From assembly GCF_000143535.2 (NCBI RefSeq), contig NC_037322.1, positions 1,302,001 to 1,366,000 on the forward strand: 64,000 nucleotides of DNA, given 5' to 3'. Positions within the stretch are counted from its first letter, which is position 1. Each line of letters begins with the position of its first letter. This document shows positions 44,234 to 54,686 of the stretch, piece by piece. A program made the position numbers and the translations under genes. The stretch comes from Botrytis cinerea B05.10. Its lineage: Eukaryota > Ascomycota > Leotiomycetes > Helotiales > Sclerotiniaceae. Under the pieces are notes generated by a model that was not told the DNA's origin, ran no database searches, and saw only the letters and a program-made list of their open reading frames with translations.

Positions 44234-47200
44234 ATGTCAAACTCCCCTACTGACTCCAGAAATGCCGCACACACCCCTCCGGTGAGTACTGAGCAAGGTC
44301 AACAGATCTCTCAGCATGGCGATCAAAATGAAGCACAAGGAAGGGCCAACGCGCCGCCAACGTCTTCAAGTGCAAATTCATCCTCTTTGTTAACTCAAGC
44401 TCTATCCTTAAACCATCAAGAATCCGCGGCCACCAATATCGATCCTACGCCTCGCACACCTCGAAATACATTCTCCAGCATACGACAGCCACGCCCTTCT
44501 TCCTCGAACAGTCAATACCAGAATGAGAGAGCTAGGAATTTGGCAGAGGACTTGAACGAAGCGGTTATTGCTACAGCCTCGATTACGTATAATCCGAACG
44601 GGATCATGTCCAACAGACCTGTCAGTGCCGGGGCAACGCCATTCGTCTCCACAGGTTTGATCTTCGATATGGATCAAGTCAATCATGCTCTCTCTGGTCA
44701 CCGGGACCCCTTCAGAACTTCAAACGTTAAGGGAAGAGGAACCTCTCTCGAGCGAACAGCGAAGGAGAAGCGAGTCCAGGATTTACCAAAAGGGTCTTTC
44801 TCCACCAACCCGGGCGATACTGCCATAATAACTCGACCATCAACACCCATGCAAGAACCAGTTGGGTCACTTTCAGATAACCCCCCTGTAGATGGAGTTC
44901 GAGCTAGCTATCGATCATGGAGGGATGCCAGGGCAAGTCCGCCTGTGGAGAAGGCCTGGTCAATCTGCGAACAAGGAGATGATGATCAAGGTGGTTCGGT
45001 CGAGAAGGCTATTGCGGAAGCTTTGTCAGGAGTCGAGCACAACAACCGTAGTCGGAAAGCAAGTCACAGTTTGAGATTCTTTAGAGAAGGTCTGCCGGAG
45101 GATAAGACAAAGAAGCGCGAAAATAAGAACAGAGCTCATCCAAAAGATGCAAACTCTTCTGCTAGGATCAGTAGCATACCAGAAGGTGGGACAATAGATA
45201 CAAGGACAAATTCGGCACATGGCATCGCAAGTGAGCCGTTATCACCCTTTCCAGATCCGAAGTCGCCTACCAAGTCATCCGCCTACAGCAAGGGTTACGA
45301 ATCCACTCCCAACCCTACCGAGGGACTGGCTACTGAGACGGATTACTTTGATCCATCTCACAGTATCGAAACTCTGCGTCCAGACAAAGTAAGACGAATG
45401 CCTTCACAGCTACTGGCGGATATACGCAAGCATCACAATTTAACACCCGGTAATGCGAAAGGATCTTCCTTCTCAGGAAGCATACCAGCTCCAGAATCTG
45501 AGAAGTCGAAGTCGGATTCAGGCGAGGAGAATTCAATAGGCAAACCTCAGTTAGATCGAGAAGACAGTGAAGATGGTACTAAACTAATAAAGACTAAGAG
45601 TCGTGATGATGGGGATGAATCCGGCGAGGAGAAAATTTCATCGGCGTTATTCGTTCCTCACAAGACCCCTCATGCTACATCTGAACGAAGAGGAGAGGGC
45701 CCGCGAGATAGAATAGACCTTGTCGCAAGGGTTGGGGGTAATGATCAAGTCCAATCAGAAGATTCAGACCCACAACAGTGGCTTGAAGAACATCGAGTCC
45801 CATCTTGTGAAGTAGATAAAACTTATGAAAGTCAAGAAGGTAAATCACGACCACTGCCATCGCCACGTCTTCCTAAGCAGCATGAGCCAGCAGCAGAAAG
45901 CAATGGCTATATTACTCCTACAGATACTTATGACCCAAATCATGACTCATACGATGAAGGAGAATCCACGGCCTATGAAGAGTCAAGCTTAACTGATGAT
46001 CCCGAGGCAACACCTACATCTTCAAGGCGTCGTCGTAGCTTCATGGTGCCGACACCCAAGATACATGTTACCGAAGATCAAGACGAAGCTAGAAAATCAA
46101 AAGGCTCTGTTGAATTAATTCCATACAAGCATCAAGTCGGTGGTCACACTACCATGTGGCGATTCTCAAACCGTGCAGTTTGCAAGGAATTAAATAATGG
46201 TGAAAATAAGTTTTACGAGATATGCGAGCAAAAACATCCGCAGCTTATGAAGTTTCTTCCCAGGTACGTGTATATTTCATTGACTCATCCCCGCTTCTGG
46301 CATCGAAGCTGAGTCTTCATCAAGACAACATACCAAGCCCTTCCTCAGGCACCAGTTTCAACCTGAACTAATGTACTTATTTTGATTAATCTTTAGATAT
46401 ATTGGTGTTTTGAATGTGACTTTGGAGAAAAAGCATGTGCGACCAAAAGTACCACCCAAGGATGACAAAGATGCCACAACCGAATCCACCGGTACTGATG
46501 GACAACTGACAAAAGATGATGCTGCTTCCTCGACCGACACGAATGGGCAGGCAAATTCTATAAAGGTCCCAGAGCCAACAAGGATGATCAGCCAGTCACT
46601 AAAAACATCTTCTATTCCTATAGCAACTGTCAATTTTGCCGATAATCGACACATCATACCAAAGAGCTTTCTACAACCTCATCCACATCTAATTGACCCC
46701 GTCGAGGCCCCCAGTACCAAGGAGTCTCATCAGCAAAAGGGTCAGAGTCAAACTCAACCACCACCCAGCGGCGATTTCACGTTTCGTCCAACTTTGTCAG
46801 ACAAGCATGCAGTCAGCTGGGGTGCAACCACCATCAACAAGGAACTTCGAAACAAAGTTTTTGGAGAAGCGTTTTTACAACAACCTATCCCCATTCATCG
46901 ACATAAAAAGTTAGGAACGCAAAACCGAACAATGCGGAACGGCGCCGCGCTGCGAAATGCCAATTCGGAATCTAGCTTGAAAGTTCAATCGAATAAGATG
47001 GTCGATGGCCAACAGACTAAAGAGTCGATGCGCACAAGAGCTATCAAAACCGCGGCCGAACAAAAAAACGGACTCTCGCCAATGACACCTGTTACCCCTG
47101 CCCCGCCCGTTTCGACCAATGATTCCAAAGCGAACGGGCACGACCATGTCGAAAATGGAGAAGTTGACGATGAATTCGATCACATGGCTGGCACTAGTGC

Positions 47201-48341
47201 TCCTGAGCCTGAGATTGCAGGACCTCAAGACTCTCCTAAACGACCAAAGAGACGTTTCTCTAGTGGTGGACTTCGCCGTAGACCTACAGAAGTAGCTGAT
47301 GATCGAGGAAATCTCAAATATTTTGAAGAGGCAGATGATGCTGGCTACAAAGGCGATGAAGAAGACGTTTTTGCTATGGATCCTGAACCGACGGACGCAC
47401 AAAAGGTGACATCGCCTGTGAAGAAAGAGCCAACACCTAAGCTTGGAAATGTCAATGAGATTCCTAAATTGACGCCTGTTGATTCTAATGCCATGGTCAA
47501 ACGTCCAATTACCCCAAAGATAACACCGAGCGCTCTTATAATTCCCCCTCGACCTGTCAATCCCAAGGAAGCCCAGACGCAAGGTCAACGTATTCAATAT
47601 TTCTTACTTTTGGAAGATTTGACAGCTGGCATGAAGAAACCTTGTATTATGGATCTCAAGATGGGGACTCGTCAATATGGTATCGATGCAGTTGAGAAAA
47701 AACAGCAATCCCAACGCACCAAGTGTGAGGCCACAACGTCCCACGATCTAGGTGTAAGGGTCTGTGGTTTGCAGGTTTGGGATGTGAAGACTCAGGGGTA
47801 CGTTTTCCATGATAAGTATTTCGGAAGAGATCTCAAAGCCGGACCGGACTTTCAAAAGGCTCTTACTCGGTTCTTGTATGATGGCGTCGACGATGGAAGT
47901 ATTCTACGACATATTCCGACTCTCATTCACAAGCTTTCTACACTTGAAGTTTTGATTAGAAGTTTACCAGGATATCGTTTCTATGCTGCTAGTCTGCTCC
48001 TGTTTTATGATGGAGAAACGCACGAAGAGGAAGAGTCTGATAGTAATACATTCGAGCCTTTAAGCAGAAGAAGAGAAATCGATCTCAAAATGGCAGATTT
48101 CGCAAATTGTGCAATCAGAGAAGATTGTTTAGCACCAGGAAGGAATTGTCCACCTCGTCATCCTGATCAACCGGATCTGGGATTTCTCAGGGGATTGAAA
48201 AGTTTGAGGAAGTATTTCTTGGCTATTCAGAGAGATGTTAGGGCGAAGATGGGTATCAAGACGAGGGACTGGAATGATGAGCAAAGACAGATTGATTTGG
48301 AGGATGAGTATGATGAGGATGAAGCAAACTTGAGTTATTAA
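44234..48341 (+). CDS. KCS1: Inositol hexakisphosphate kinase
   Basis: Two exons, 44234-46263 and 46397-48341, give 1324 aa. The 133-nt intron (GTACGT...TTTAG) lies inside the conserved kinase part and rebuilds [17 protein letters not shown]. The start is the first ATG ([16 protein letters not shown]). The frame is open for 43 codons before it but has no earlier ATG. Kcs1 phosphorylates IP6 to the pyrophosphate IP7 in the cytosol and nucleus, affecting phosphate sensing, vacuoles and telomeres. The long N-terminal 650 residues are low-complexity. Catalytic landmarks are [20 protein letters not shown], PxxxDxKxG in the form [14 protein letters not shown] (about residue 1091), [11 protein letters not shown], and the C-terminal [11 protein letters not shown] (about 1240), matching the IPK family. 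A 230-residue insertion rich in charged residues separates the N- and C-lobes, typical of fungal Kcs1. Confidence 0.93.
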
Positions 48342-49439
48342 CTTTGCGATTTTCTTCCTCATTACACTAATTTCTTGGTTTGTGGCCGAGAAATTATACC
48401 TAGTAGTTGTTGGGATTACAACAACTAAATTGTATTCATTGTCATATACCGGGTCAAAGTTTCTTTCGTTCTTTCGTTCTTTCTATCAGGAGAATTGATG
48501 GGATGAGGAAAGGGAAAAAAAAAAGGGCTCGGAACTTTTGGTTCAAGCTTTTACACGCTTGTTTACACGTTTGCATTCGTTAGGAGTATAGGCAATTTCC
48601 AGCTTTTTTTTGGTTGTAATGGTTCAGGACATGGGAAAATGCTGCATATCATACCCTGCATATTGGTAGGTGTTTGGGCTCGGGCTTGGGTTTAAGATTG
48701 AGATTGAGATTGAGATTTTAGTTTTATGGGGTTGTGTTTGTGTTCTGGTTTGTGGACGGGGGGACGGGGTTGGCACTGGAAGGAAATAGGATGGAATGGG
48801 AGGGGAAGGGGTTCGCTTGTGGTGATTGTGGAGTAGGGGGTGGTAGTGTAATGCTTCTGTGTGCATTTTTTTTTTTTGGTTCTTTTTTTTTTCCTTCGGT
48901 TTTGTGGAATGGATTATTGTGGTGGTGAATGATAGGGTTAGGTAGTGTACAGAAATTCCAATGCGAGGAATTTTTATGGATGGGAGAGGAATGTGAAGAA
49001 GCTTGAGATGTATTGGTTATCGATATCGTGGTTATACAGGCCGTGATCGGTATTCTTCTACGGGGATGGGGTGTAGGCAGTTTATTTTGACTGCTTTGTC
49101 TGAATGGAGGGGTCTGGTGAATTGTTATGCGAGTGGGGGATAATGCATGGTGGATGGATGGTGCAGATGAGAAGTAGCATTGAGTATGGAATGAGTGAGA
49201 GATTAGTTAGCTGGTTAGTCAAAGTCGGTAGTCGGCTTGTAGGAATATATAATTCATTAATCATTATGTAAATGGACTTAGTGAGTGAGGGCTGAGATTA
49301 CATCATACTCTCTGTATGTGGGCATTGTGGTAGGTAATATTTGTATTTATTCATTGCCAACAATCCTCACTATGAAGAGGTTAATTCACTACACCATACT
49401 ACATATATATAGTACACCATACCTCCCAAATTGCACCCA
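48342..49439. other. Convergent spacer between KCS1 and MAK5 3' ends
   Basis: Both genes end towards this 1.1 kb. It is AT-rich with an A run near 48513-48525, a GATTGA hexamer array around 48694-48717 and T runs near 48867-48892. No gene recognised. Confidence 0.5.
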
Positions 49440-51862
49440 TCACTCATCCTCCATACCAATACCCTCTACCTCTCCCAGCCACTCACCCTTCGCCCCCTTC
49501 AACAACTCATTAACATTAACCGTGCCACTCGTCAAATACCTCTCGCTCACACCCACATTAACTCTCTGCGCCAACAGGGCCCTCAATTCCGCTCTTAATG
49601 CTCCCACTTCCCCTTTACTCATCCCCCTCGCTTCCTTCTCCTTCAATCGCCTTCCCGTTCCCCTACCCTTTCTCCCTCCGCCCAGCGCTTCAAATTCCTC
49701 CTCGTCATACTCGACGCCTAGCTCTTCCGCCGCGTTCTTAACCCAATCATCATCATGCCCCTTCTTTTCCTTCGCCAGCGCACTATCCGCAATTTTCTTC
49801 GCGAGCGTCACACGAGGCTTAAGTCTCGCCACGACTCTGCGATCGATATCCAAGCTGCGGATGTAGAATTTTGATTTCTTTCCTTCCCCATTCAGCGCAT
49901 TTTGGGCATGCACTTTCGCGACCAATCTGCGCGTTCCGACGACTTCCTCGGGTCCACACAGGAGGATGCTGGATCCGGACGCTGCGGCACGAGCGGTACG
50001 TCCGGATCGGTGCACGTACATGTCTGCGGTACGAGGGAGATGGTAATGGATGACTAGTTGGACGCCTCCGATGTCGAGACCACGTGCTGCGACGTCAGTG
50101 GCGACGAGGACGGAACCGGTGTTGTTTGTGCGGGAGAACTTTTCGATGGAGCGCATGCGGGCTTTTTGGATCATTTGGGAGTGCAGGGAGTGGGCGGGGA
50201 TGTTGAGGGTTTGAAGCATGGGGGTTAAGCGGCGGACCGAGTGGATGGAGTTGGTAAAGATGAGGGTTCGCTGGTTGGGGTGGTGTAGGAGGAGAGAATA
50301 GAGATAGAGATCCTGTGGGTTGTTAGTGGTGTGAATGTGAATTATGGTTTATGGGATGTTACCTTTTCTTCTCCGCCACATTCTACCATACCCTCTTTCA
50401 AGTTGGCTGCCATTTGCGAGATTGGGTTAACGTCAACAAATTTGGGTTTTTCTTCTCTGAAATTGAGCTTCTTCAAAAGATACTCCATAGACTGACTTTC
50501 ATCCTTGAAAGATTGCTTGCCCTTTCCTGCTAGTTTTTGTTGTAAACCCTTGTGGAAAGTGGCCGAGAAAACTAAAGTCTGCCTGGGTGGTAATTCATCT
50601 TCCTCTTCGTCGTCTTCATCACCGTGTGTACGATCCAAAGCATTTAAAATCTCTTCTGCTTCTTTAAAGTGACCATCGGTCAAAAGTCTGTCAGCTTCAT
50701 CAATAACTAAGAACCTAACCTGTTTCAAGCTGGCTGATAGTTCATTGCTAGAGCTTATAACCTCCCAGAGACGACCAGGTGTACCAATGATGATATCTGC
50801 CTTGGCCAATTGACGTTGTTGTTTTTGAACGGAAAGACCTCCAGTGACAGCAGCCACCCATGGGCTTGTAGGCATACCCTTACATAAAGCTGTAATATGC
50901 TCAGTCAATTGATGTGCCAGTTCTCTTGTTGGCGAAAGAATTAATGCAGTTGGAGGTCTTGTGTTTTTCTTAAGCTCGTCCTCATCGAGTTCTCCATATG
51001 CCTCAAGCCACTTTTCCACTATCGGTATTCCAAAAGCCAATGTTTTTCCAGAACCAGTAGATGCCTTTCCGACAACATCGTGTCCAGCTAGCACTTCTGG
51101 AATAGCCTCTGATTGAATTGGAGTTGGCTTCGAGAAGCCCATTTTAGACAGTGCGGATAAAGTATTGGATGAAAGATCTAGCTCTTCCCAGCTTGAAACA
51201 TCGACTTCTTTTGCAGCATCTTCTTCGAGTGCTTGGAAAACATTCTTCAGAGGGTCTTGTTTAAGGCCGGCATCTTTGTCGATTGGCTGTTGTTGCGCTT
51301 TCTCTTTTTTCTGCTTCTTCTCCTTCTTGTTTGGTATTTTTTCCTCCTGGTCTTTCGTATCTGGCTTGTCCTTCTTCTGTTTCTTCTCGGGCTTTGGCTT
51401 TTTCTCTATATTCTCTTTCTGTCCTTCCGGGGTTTTATCTTCCACGCTCTCTTCCGTGGGTGTCAGAATTGGCTTCACCTCGCTAGTTTTTTCATCCTCA
51501 TTATCGTCCCCGAAGCCTTCGAATTCTTCGTCGTCGTCCTTTTTGGGTTGTATTTTGGAAGATACCTAGGAGAAATGAGCATCCTTCTATACATCCTTCT
51601 AAGAAATACATACAAATGTGACAACATCTCCATCCCGTACTACTTCAACATCATCAACCTCTTCTAATCCATAGAAACCTTCAGCATCCTCAAACATATC
51701 TGGCATTGTTACTTCGTTCCATGGTAAAGAATCTACCGCAACTTGTTTCTTAGGCGCATCTTTCTTTTGTTTCTTAGATTGTTTCTGAATCTTTTGACGT
51801 TTTGGAGCTTTCTGCGAGCCATTGGTCTCTGAATGAGAGCGCTTCTTCTGTTTGGTATCCAT
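49440..51862 (-). CDS. MAK5: ATP-dependent DEAD-box RNA helicase of 60S ribosome assembly
   Basis: Three exons on the minus strand, 51862-51614, 51565-50363 and 50312-49440, give 774 aa with both introns in phase 0 (49 and 50 nt, GTATGT and GTAACA donors). Mak5 is a nucleolar DEAD-box helicase needed for pre-60S ribosome maturation. The N-terminus is Lys-rich with a conserved VDSLPWNEVTMPDMFEDAEGFYGLEE and a long KK/EE-rich linker. The helicase core has the Q-motif (FSKPTPIQSEAIP), Walker A ASTGSGKT near 255, SPTRELA, TPGRLWEV, DEAD box VIDEADRL near 370, VFSATF near 416, and in the second lobe TLIFTNSIHSVRRL, ATDVAARGLDI and HRSGRTARA. The insertion between DEAD and SAT (DRTHGDEDDEEEDELPPR) is acidic and typical of Mak5. 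Confidence 0.95.
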
Positions 51863-52096
51863 TGCTTACTGAAAATTCTCGAGGTCGATGTTCTTGAATT
51901 TTCTCGTTGTATCAAATCAACTCGTTTCTCTCAGAAAAGCATATCAATAACTTTTTTTCCTAGATACCCCTGTTAATCTAGCCTTTCAGCCCCGCGCTAG
52001 ATTAGTGGTTCAGCCTTGTCGTAAAAATCAATCATTCATCGATAACTTCAGTTCTTCTCCACAACTTTGTCTATTCATAATCGTTCCGTTTCTAAG
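51863..52096. promoter_or_regulatory. Bidirectional promoter of MAK5 and TRM7
   Basis: Only 234 bp separate the two start codons, which face away from each other. The region therefore must contain both promoters. Both genes serve translation (60S assembly and tRNA methylation), which would allow shared control. No specific motif recognised. Confidence 0.6.
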
Positions 52097-53357
52097 ATGG
52101 GAAAATCCTCAAAGGATAAGCGCGATGCGTATTACAGGCTCGCAAAAGAACAAGGATGGAGAGCTCGAAGTGCTTTCAAATTATTACAACTCGATGAAGG
52201 CATTAACCCCACTATATAATTACTCTGTGCAGTCTTGCATTGAGCAAAATACCTTGACTAACATAACATTAGAATTCGACCTCTTCTCCGATGTTACTCG
52301 TGTCGTAGATCTTTGCGCTGCCCCGGGAAGTTGGTCTCAAGTCCTATCCCGAGTCTTGATTAAAGGAGAGAAATTTGGTCGGGCAGCATGGGAAGACAAG
52401 GAGGCTAGAATGCGACAAAACATACTTGAAATCAACACCCCATCCTCAACAGAAGAGAAGCAGCTATCAAACGAGACCGAACTGAAACCTAAAAAAGATG
52501 TAAAAATCGTGGCTATCGATTTACAGCCCATGAGCCCGTTACAGGGAATCATAACACTTCGGGCAGACATTACACATCCTGCGACTGTCCCATTACTTCT
52601 AAGTGCTCTCGATTCTTCTTATGATCCGAAATCCTTGTCACAACAAGCCTCAAATCCCGTGGATCTTGTTATTAGTGATGGTGCTCCTGATGTTACAGGT
52701 CTTCATGATCTAGACATTTATGTCCAATCACAATTGCTTTTCGCCGCTTTGAATCTGGCACTTTGTGTCCTTCGTCCAGGTGGAAAGTTTGTTGCAAAGA
52801 TCTTCAGAGGAAGAAATGTTGATCTTCTATTTGCGCAATTGAAGATCTTCTTCGAAAGGGTGGTTGTTGCAAAACCAAGGTCGAGTCGTGCAAGCAGTGT
52901 AGAAGCTTTCATTGTCTGTTTAAATTTCCAACCCCCAGAGGGATTCAAAGCTAGCATGGAGGATCCTATGGGTGTTGGGGATAGATTAGCCAAAATGGTC
53001 GATACAGCTGTCAGTCAAAAGCCAACAGTTCCACCTATTCATTCACAAAACATCGAAGATGGCACTTCGTCAGAAAATCAAGTCAAGACAACGACACGAA
53101 GAGAAGATGGAGTGTGGGAAGTTAAACTTCCTAATGATGAAGCTAAAGCTAGAAATTCAGGAAGATGGATAGCTCCATTTTTAGCATGTGGGGATTTGTC
53201 TGGCTATGATGCTGATGCTTCATATCATTTACCAAAGGATCGAATCACACTTGATCCAGTACAACCTCCAACGGCACCTCCATACAAGAGAGCTCTTGAA
53301 ATGAGGAAAGCGGCAGGTGGAGCATATGGAAAAACTACGACGGGAAAGACAGAATAG
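52097..53357 (+). CDS. TRM7: tRNA 2'-O-ribose methyltransferase (anticodon-loop positions 32/34)
   Basis: Two exons, 52097-52199 and 52273-53357, give 395 aa. The start ATG opens [34 protein letters not shown] in family-correct form. The intron is 73 nt and begins GC (GAAG|GCATTA) and ends TTAG, with a CTAAC branch site near the 3' end; the family sequence across the junction ([30 protein letters not shown]) supports this. Trm7 uses S-adenosylmethionine to methylate the ribose of tRNA positions 32 and 34 and is required for efficient wybutosine formation at G37 of tRNA-Phe. The K-D-K-E catalytic set fits: Lys in RSAFKLLQ, Asp in SDGAPDVTG, Lys in GGKFVAKIF, Glu in SSVEAFIVC. The C-terminal 90 residues are longer than in yeast. 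Head-to-head with MAK5. Confidence 0.92.
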
Positions 53358-53729
53358 GAATCGTGATATTTCAAAAGTATAGGAAGGAATAGCGAGGCGT
53401 TACGGTGGGGATACATCTGTTTTGAATAGCAGATGGGCTTCGTCAATTTAAAGGGAAGGACGTTCCAGGGGACAAGGTCTTCCTGTATGAACAAATGAAT
53501 TGAGAAATCACTACAAAACCGCTACTCCCATATTATCTTTCTTGCTGTGAAAACACAACTTGTGCTTTTTCTGAGTCAAGAGTAAGGAAGAATACACCGA
53601 ATTTGATATCAGATATGTAGCGGGGAACTCATTGAGGATGGAGTGGAGAAGAAAGTTTTCCCTCAATCTTTTTGACCCGCTTCAGATCAGCTTGATATAT
53701 GATAACTCATGCACTATGTCCAACAAATA
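53358..53729. other. Spacer between TRM7 and tRNA-Leu
   Basis: TRM7 3' flank. Nothing else recognised. Confidence 0.5.
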
Positions 53730-53845
53730 GGTGAGATGGCCGAGTTGGTCTAAGGCGCCAGGTTAAGGTGATTAACTCTTAACAAACGGTTGTTTACAAT
53801 CTCCTGGTCTAGTAATAGGCGTGGGTTCGAATCCCACTCTCATCA
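53730..53845 (+). tRNA. tRNA-Leu(AAG) with a 33-nt intron
   Basis: The acceptor stem GGTGAGA (53730-53736) pairs with TCTCATC (53838-53844), discriminator A at 53845. The D-arm contains TGGCCGAGTTGG (A-box) and the T-arm GTGGGTTCGAATCCCAC (B-box). The anticodon stem CCAGG (53758-53762)/CCTGG (53803-53807) encloses TTAAGG and T, anticodon AAG at 53765-53767. The intron is 53769-53801, directly after position 37, as in eukaryotic nuclear tRNAs. The long variable arm is typical of leucine tRNA. CCA is added later. Confidence 0.92.
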
Positions 53846-54347
53846 GCATATCTTTTGATTATTTTGGGCCTTTTTGAGCAGCTTCCTTTTACGGGACTGA
53901 CGCTTGGCTCACTTACTTTTATGTTCAAGAGAAGAAATTTAAAACATTACCTTTTTGCTCAGAATTTGATAGCAGGAGAAATCCATGGAGCTTCAGCTAA
54001 AACGAAATTTTCATGCATGTCAAAAAAAGTTTTATAGAGCACCCACCTCGGAGCTTTTTCTTATCCAATCAGATCCACTTTGTGAAGATGCAACTCCACA
54101 AGGCTTTGATAGTACCCCACCACACCCACATCTCTTTTCACGGGAGGGCAAAATGGAAGCAAGGGAAATGGAGATGTGAAGAAGACATTGATTGAGTGGA
54201 CTTGTTCCAATGCGGGTGCACGGGCCAACATATCAGTCATTGTGATCAAAGATCGATCTCCCTCCCAAAAACTACTTCTTGAAGCAACTAAATGGTGATT
54301 CACAACACCTCAGCAGAACAAAAATAACAGCAAAAGAAGGACTATTG
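53846..54347. other. Spacer between the two tRNA genes
   Basis: About 500 bp, AT-rich with a few short frames. No gene recognised. Confidence 0.5.
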
Positions 54348-54444
54348 CTCCCTCGGGTGGGCTCGAACCACCAACCTCTCGATTTATCTATTTGAATCGC
54401 TTCAATTAACAGTCGAACGCGCTAGCCAATTGCGCCACGAGGGA
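54348..54444 (-). tRNA. tRNA-Asn(GTT) with a 23-nt intron
   Basis: Read on the minus strand, the acceptor stem TCCCTCG (54444-54438) pairs with CGAGGGA (54355-54349), discriminator G at 54348. The D-arm carries TGGCGCAATTGGCTAGCGC and the T-arm GGTGGTTCGAGCCCACC. Anticodon stem TTCGA/TCGAG, loop CTGTTA and A, anticodon GTT at 54410-54408. The intron occupies 54406-54384, again after position 37. The two intron-containing tRNA genes are on opposite strands, 500 bp apart. Confidence 0.92.
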
Positions 54445-54686
54445 TGTTCGTGTTGTTATGGTTGGCGTCACCAGTCTTTGTATATATTACAAATCACAGA
54501 AATGGCAAATCAAAAATGAGCAGCCTTCTAGATTTTGTATGGTCTTTACAATGAATTTTTATAACCTGACATAGTTCACTACAAGAGTGCATGCAATACA
54601 CCATGAAATATCTGCGCCTCCCATTGTTCTACTCACAACTGACAACTTAGTCAATCAAACTGCTATGAGCCATTGAACTTATAAAA
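54445..54686. other. Short spacer before the copper ATPase 3' end
   Basis: Contains only the 5' flank of tRNA-Asn and the 3' flank of the ATPase gene. Confidence 0.5.
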
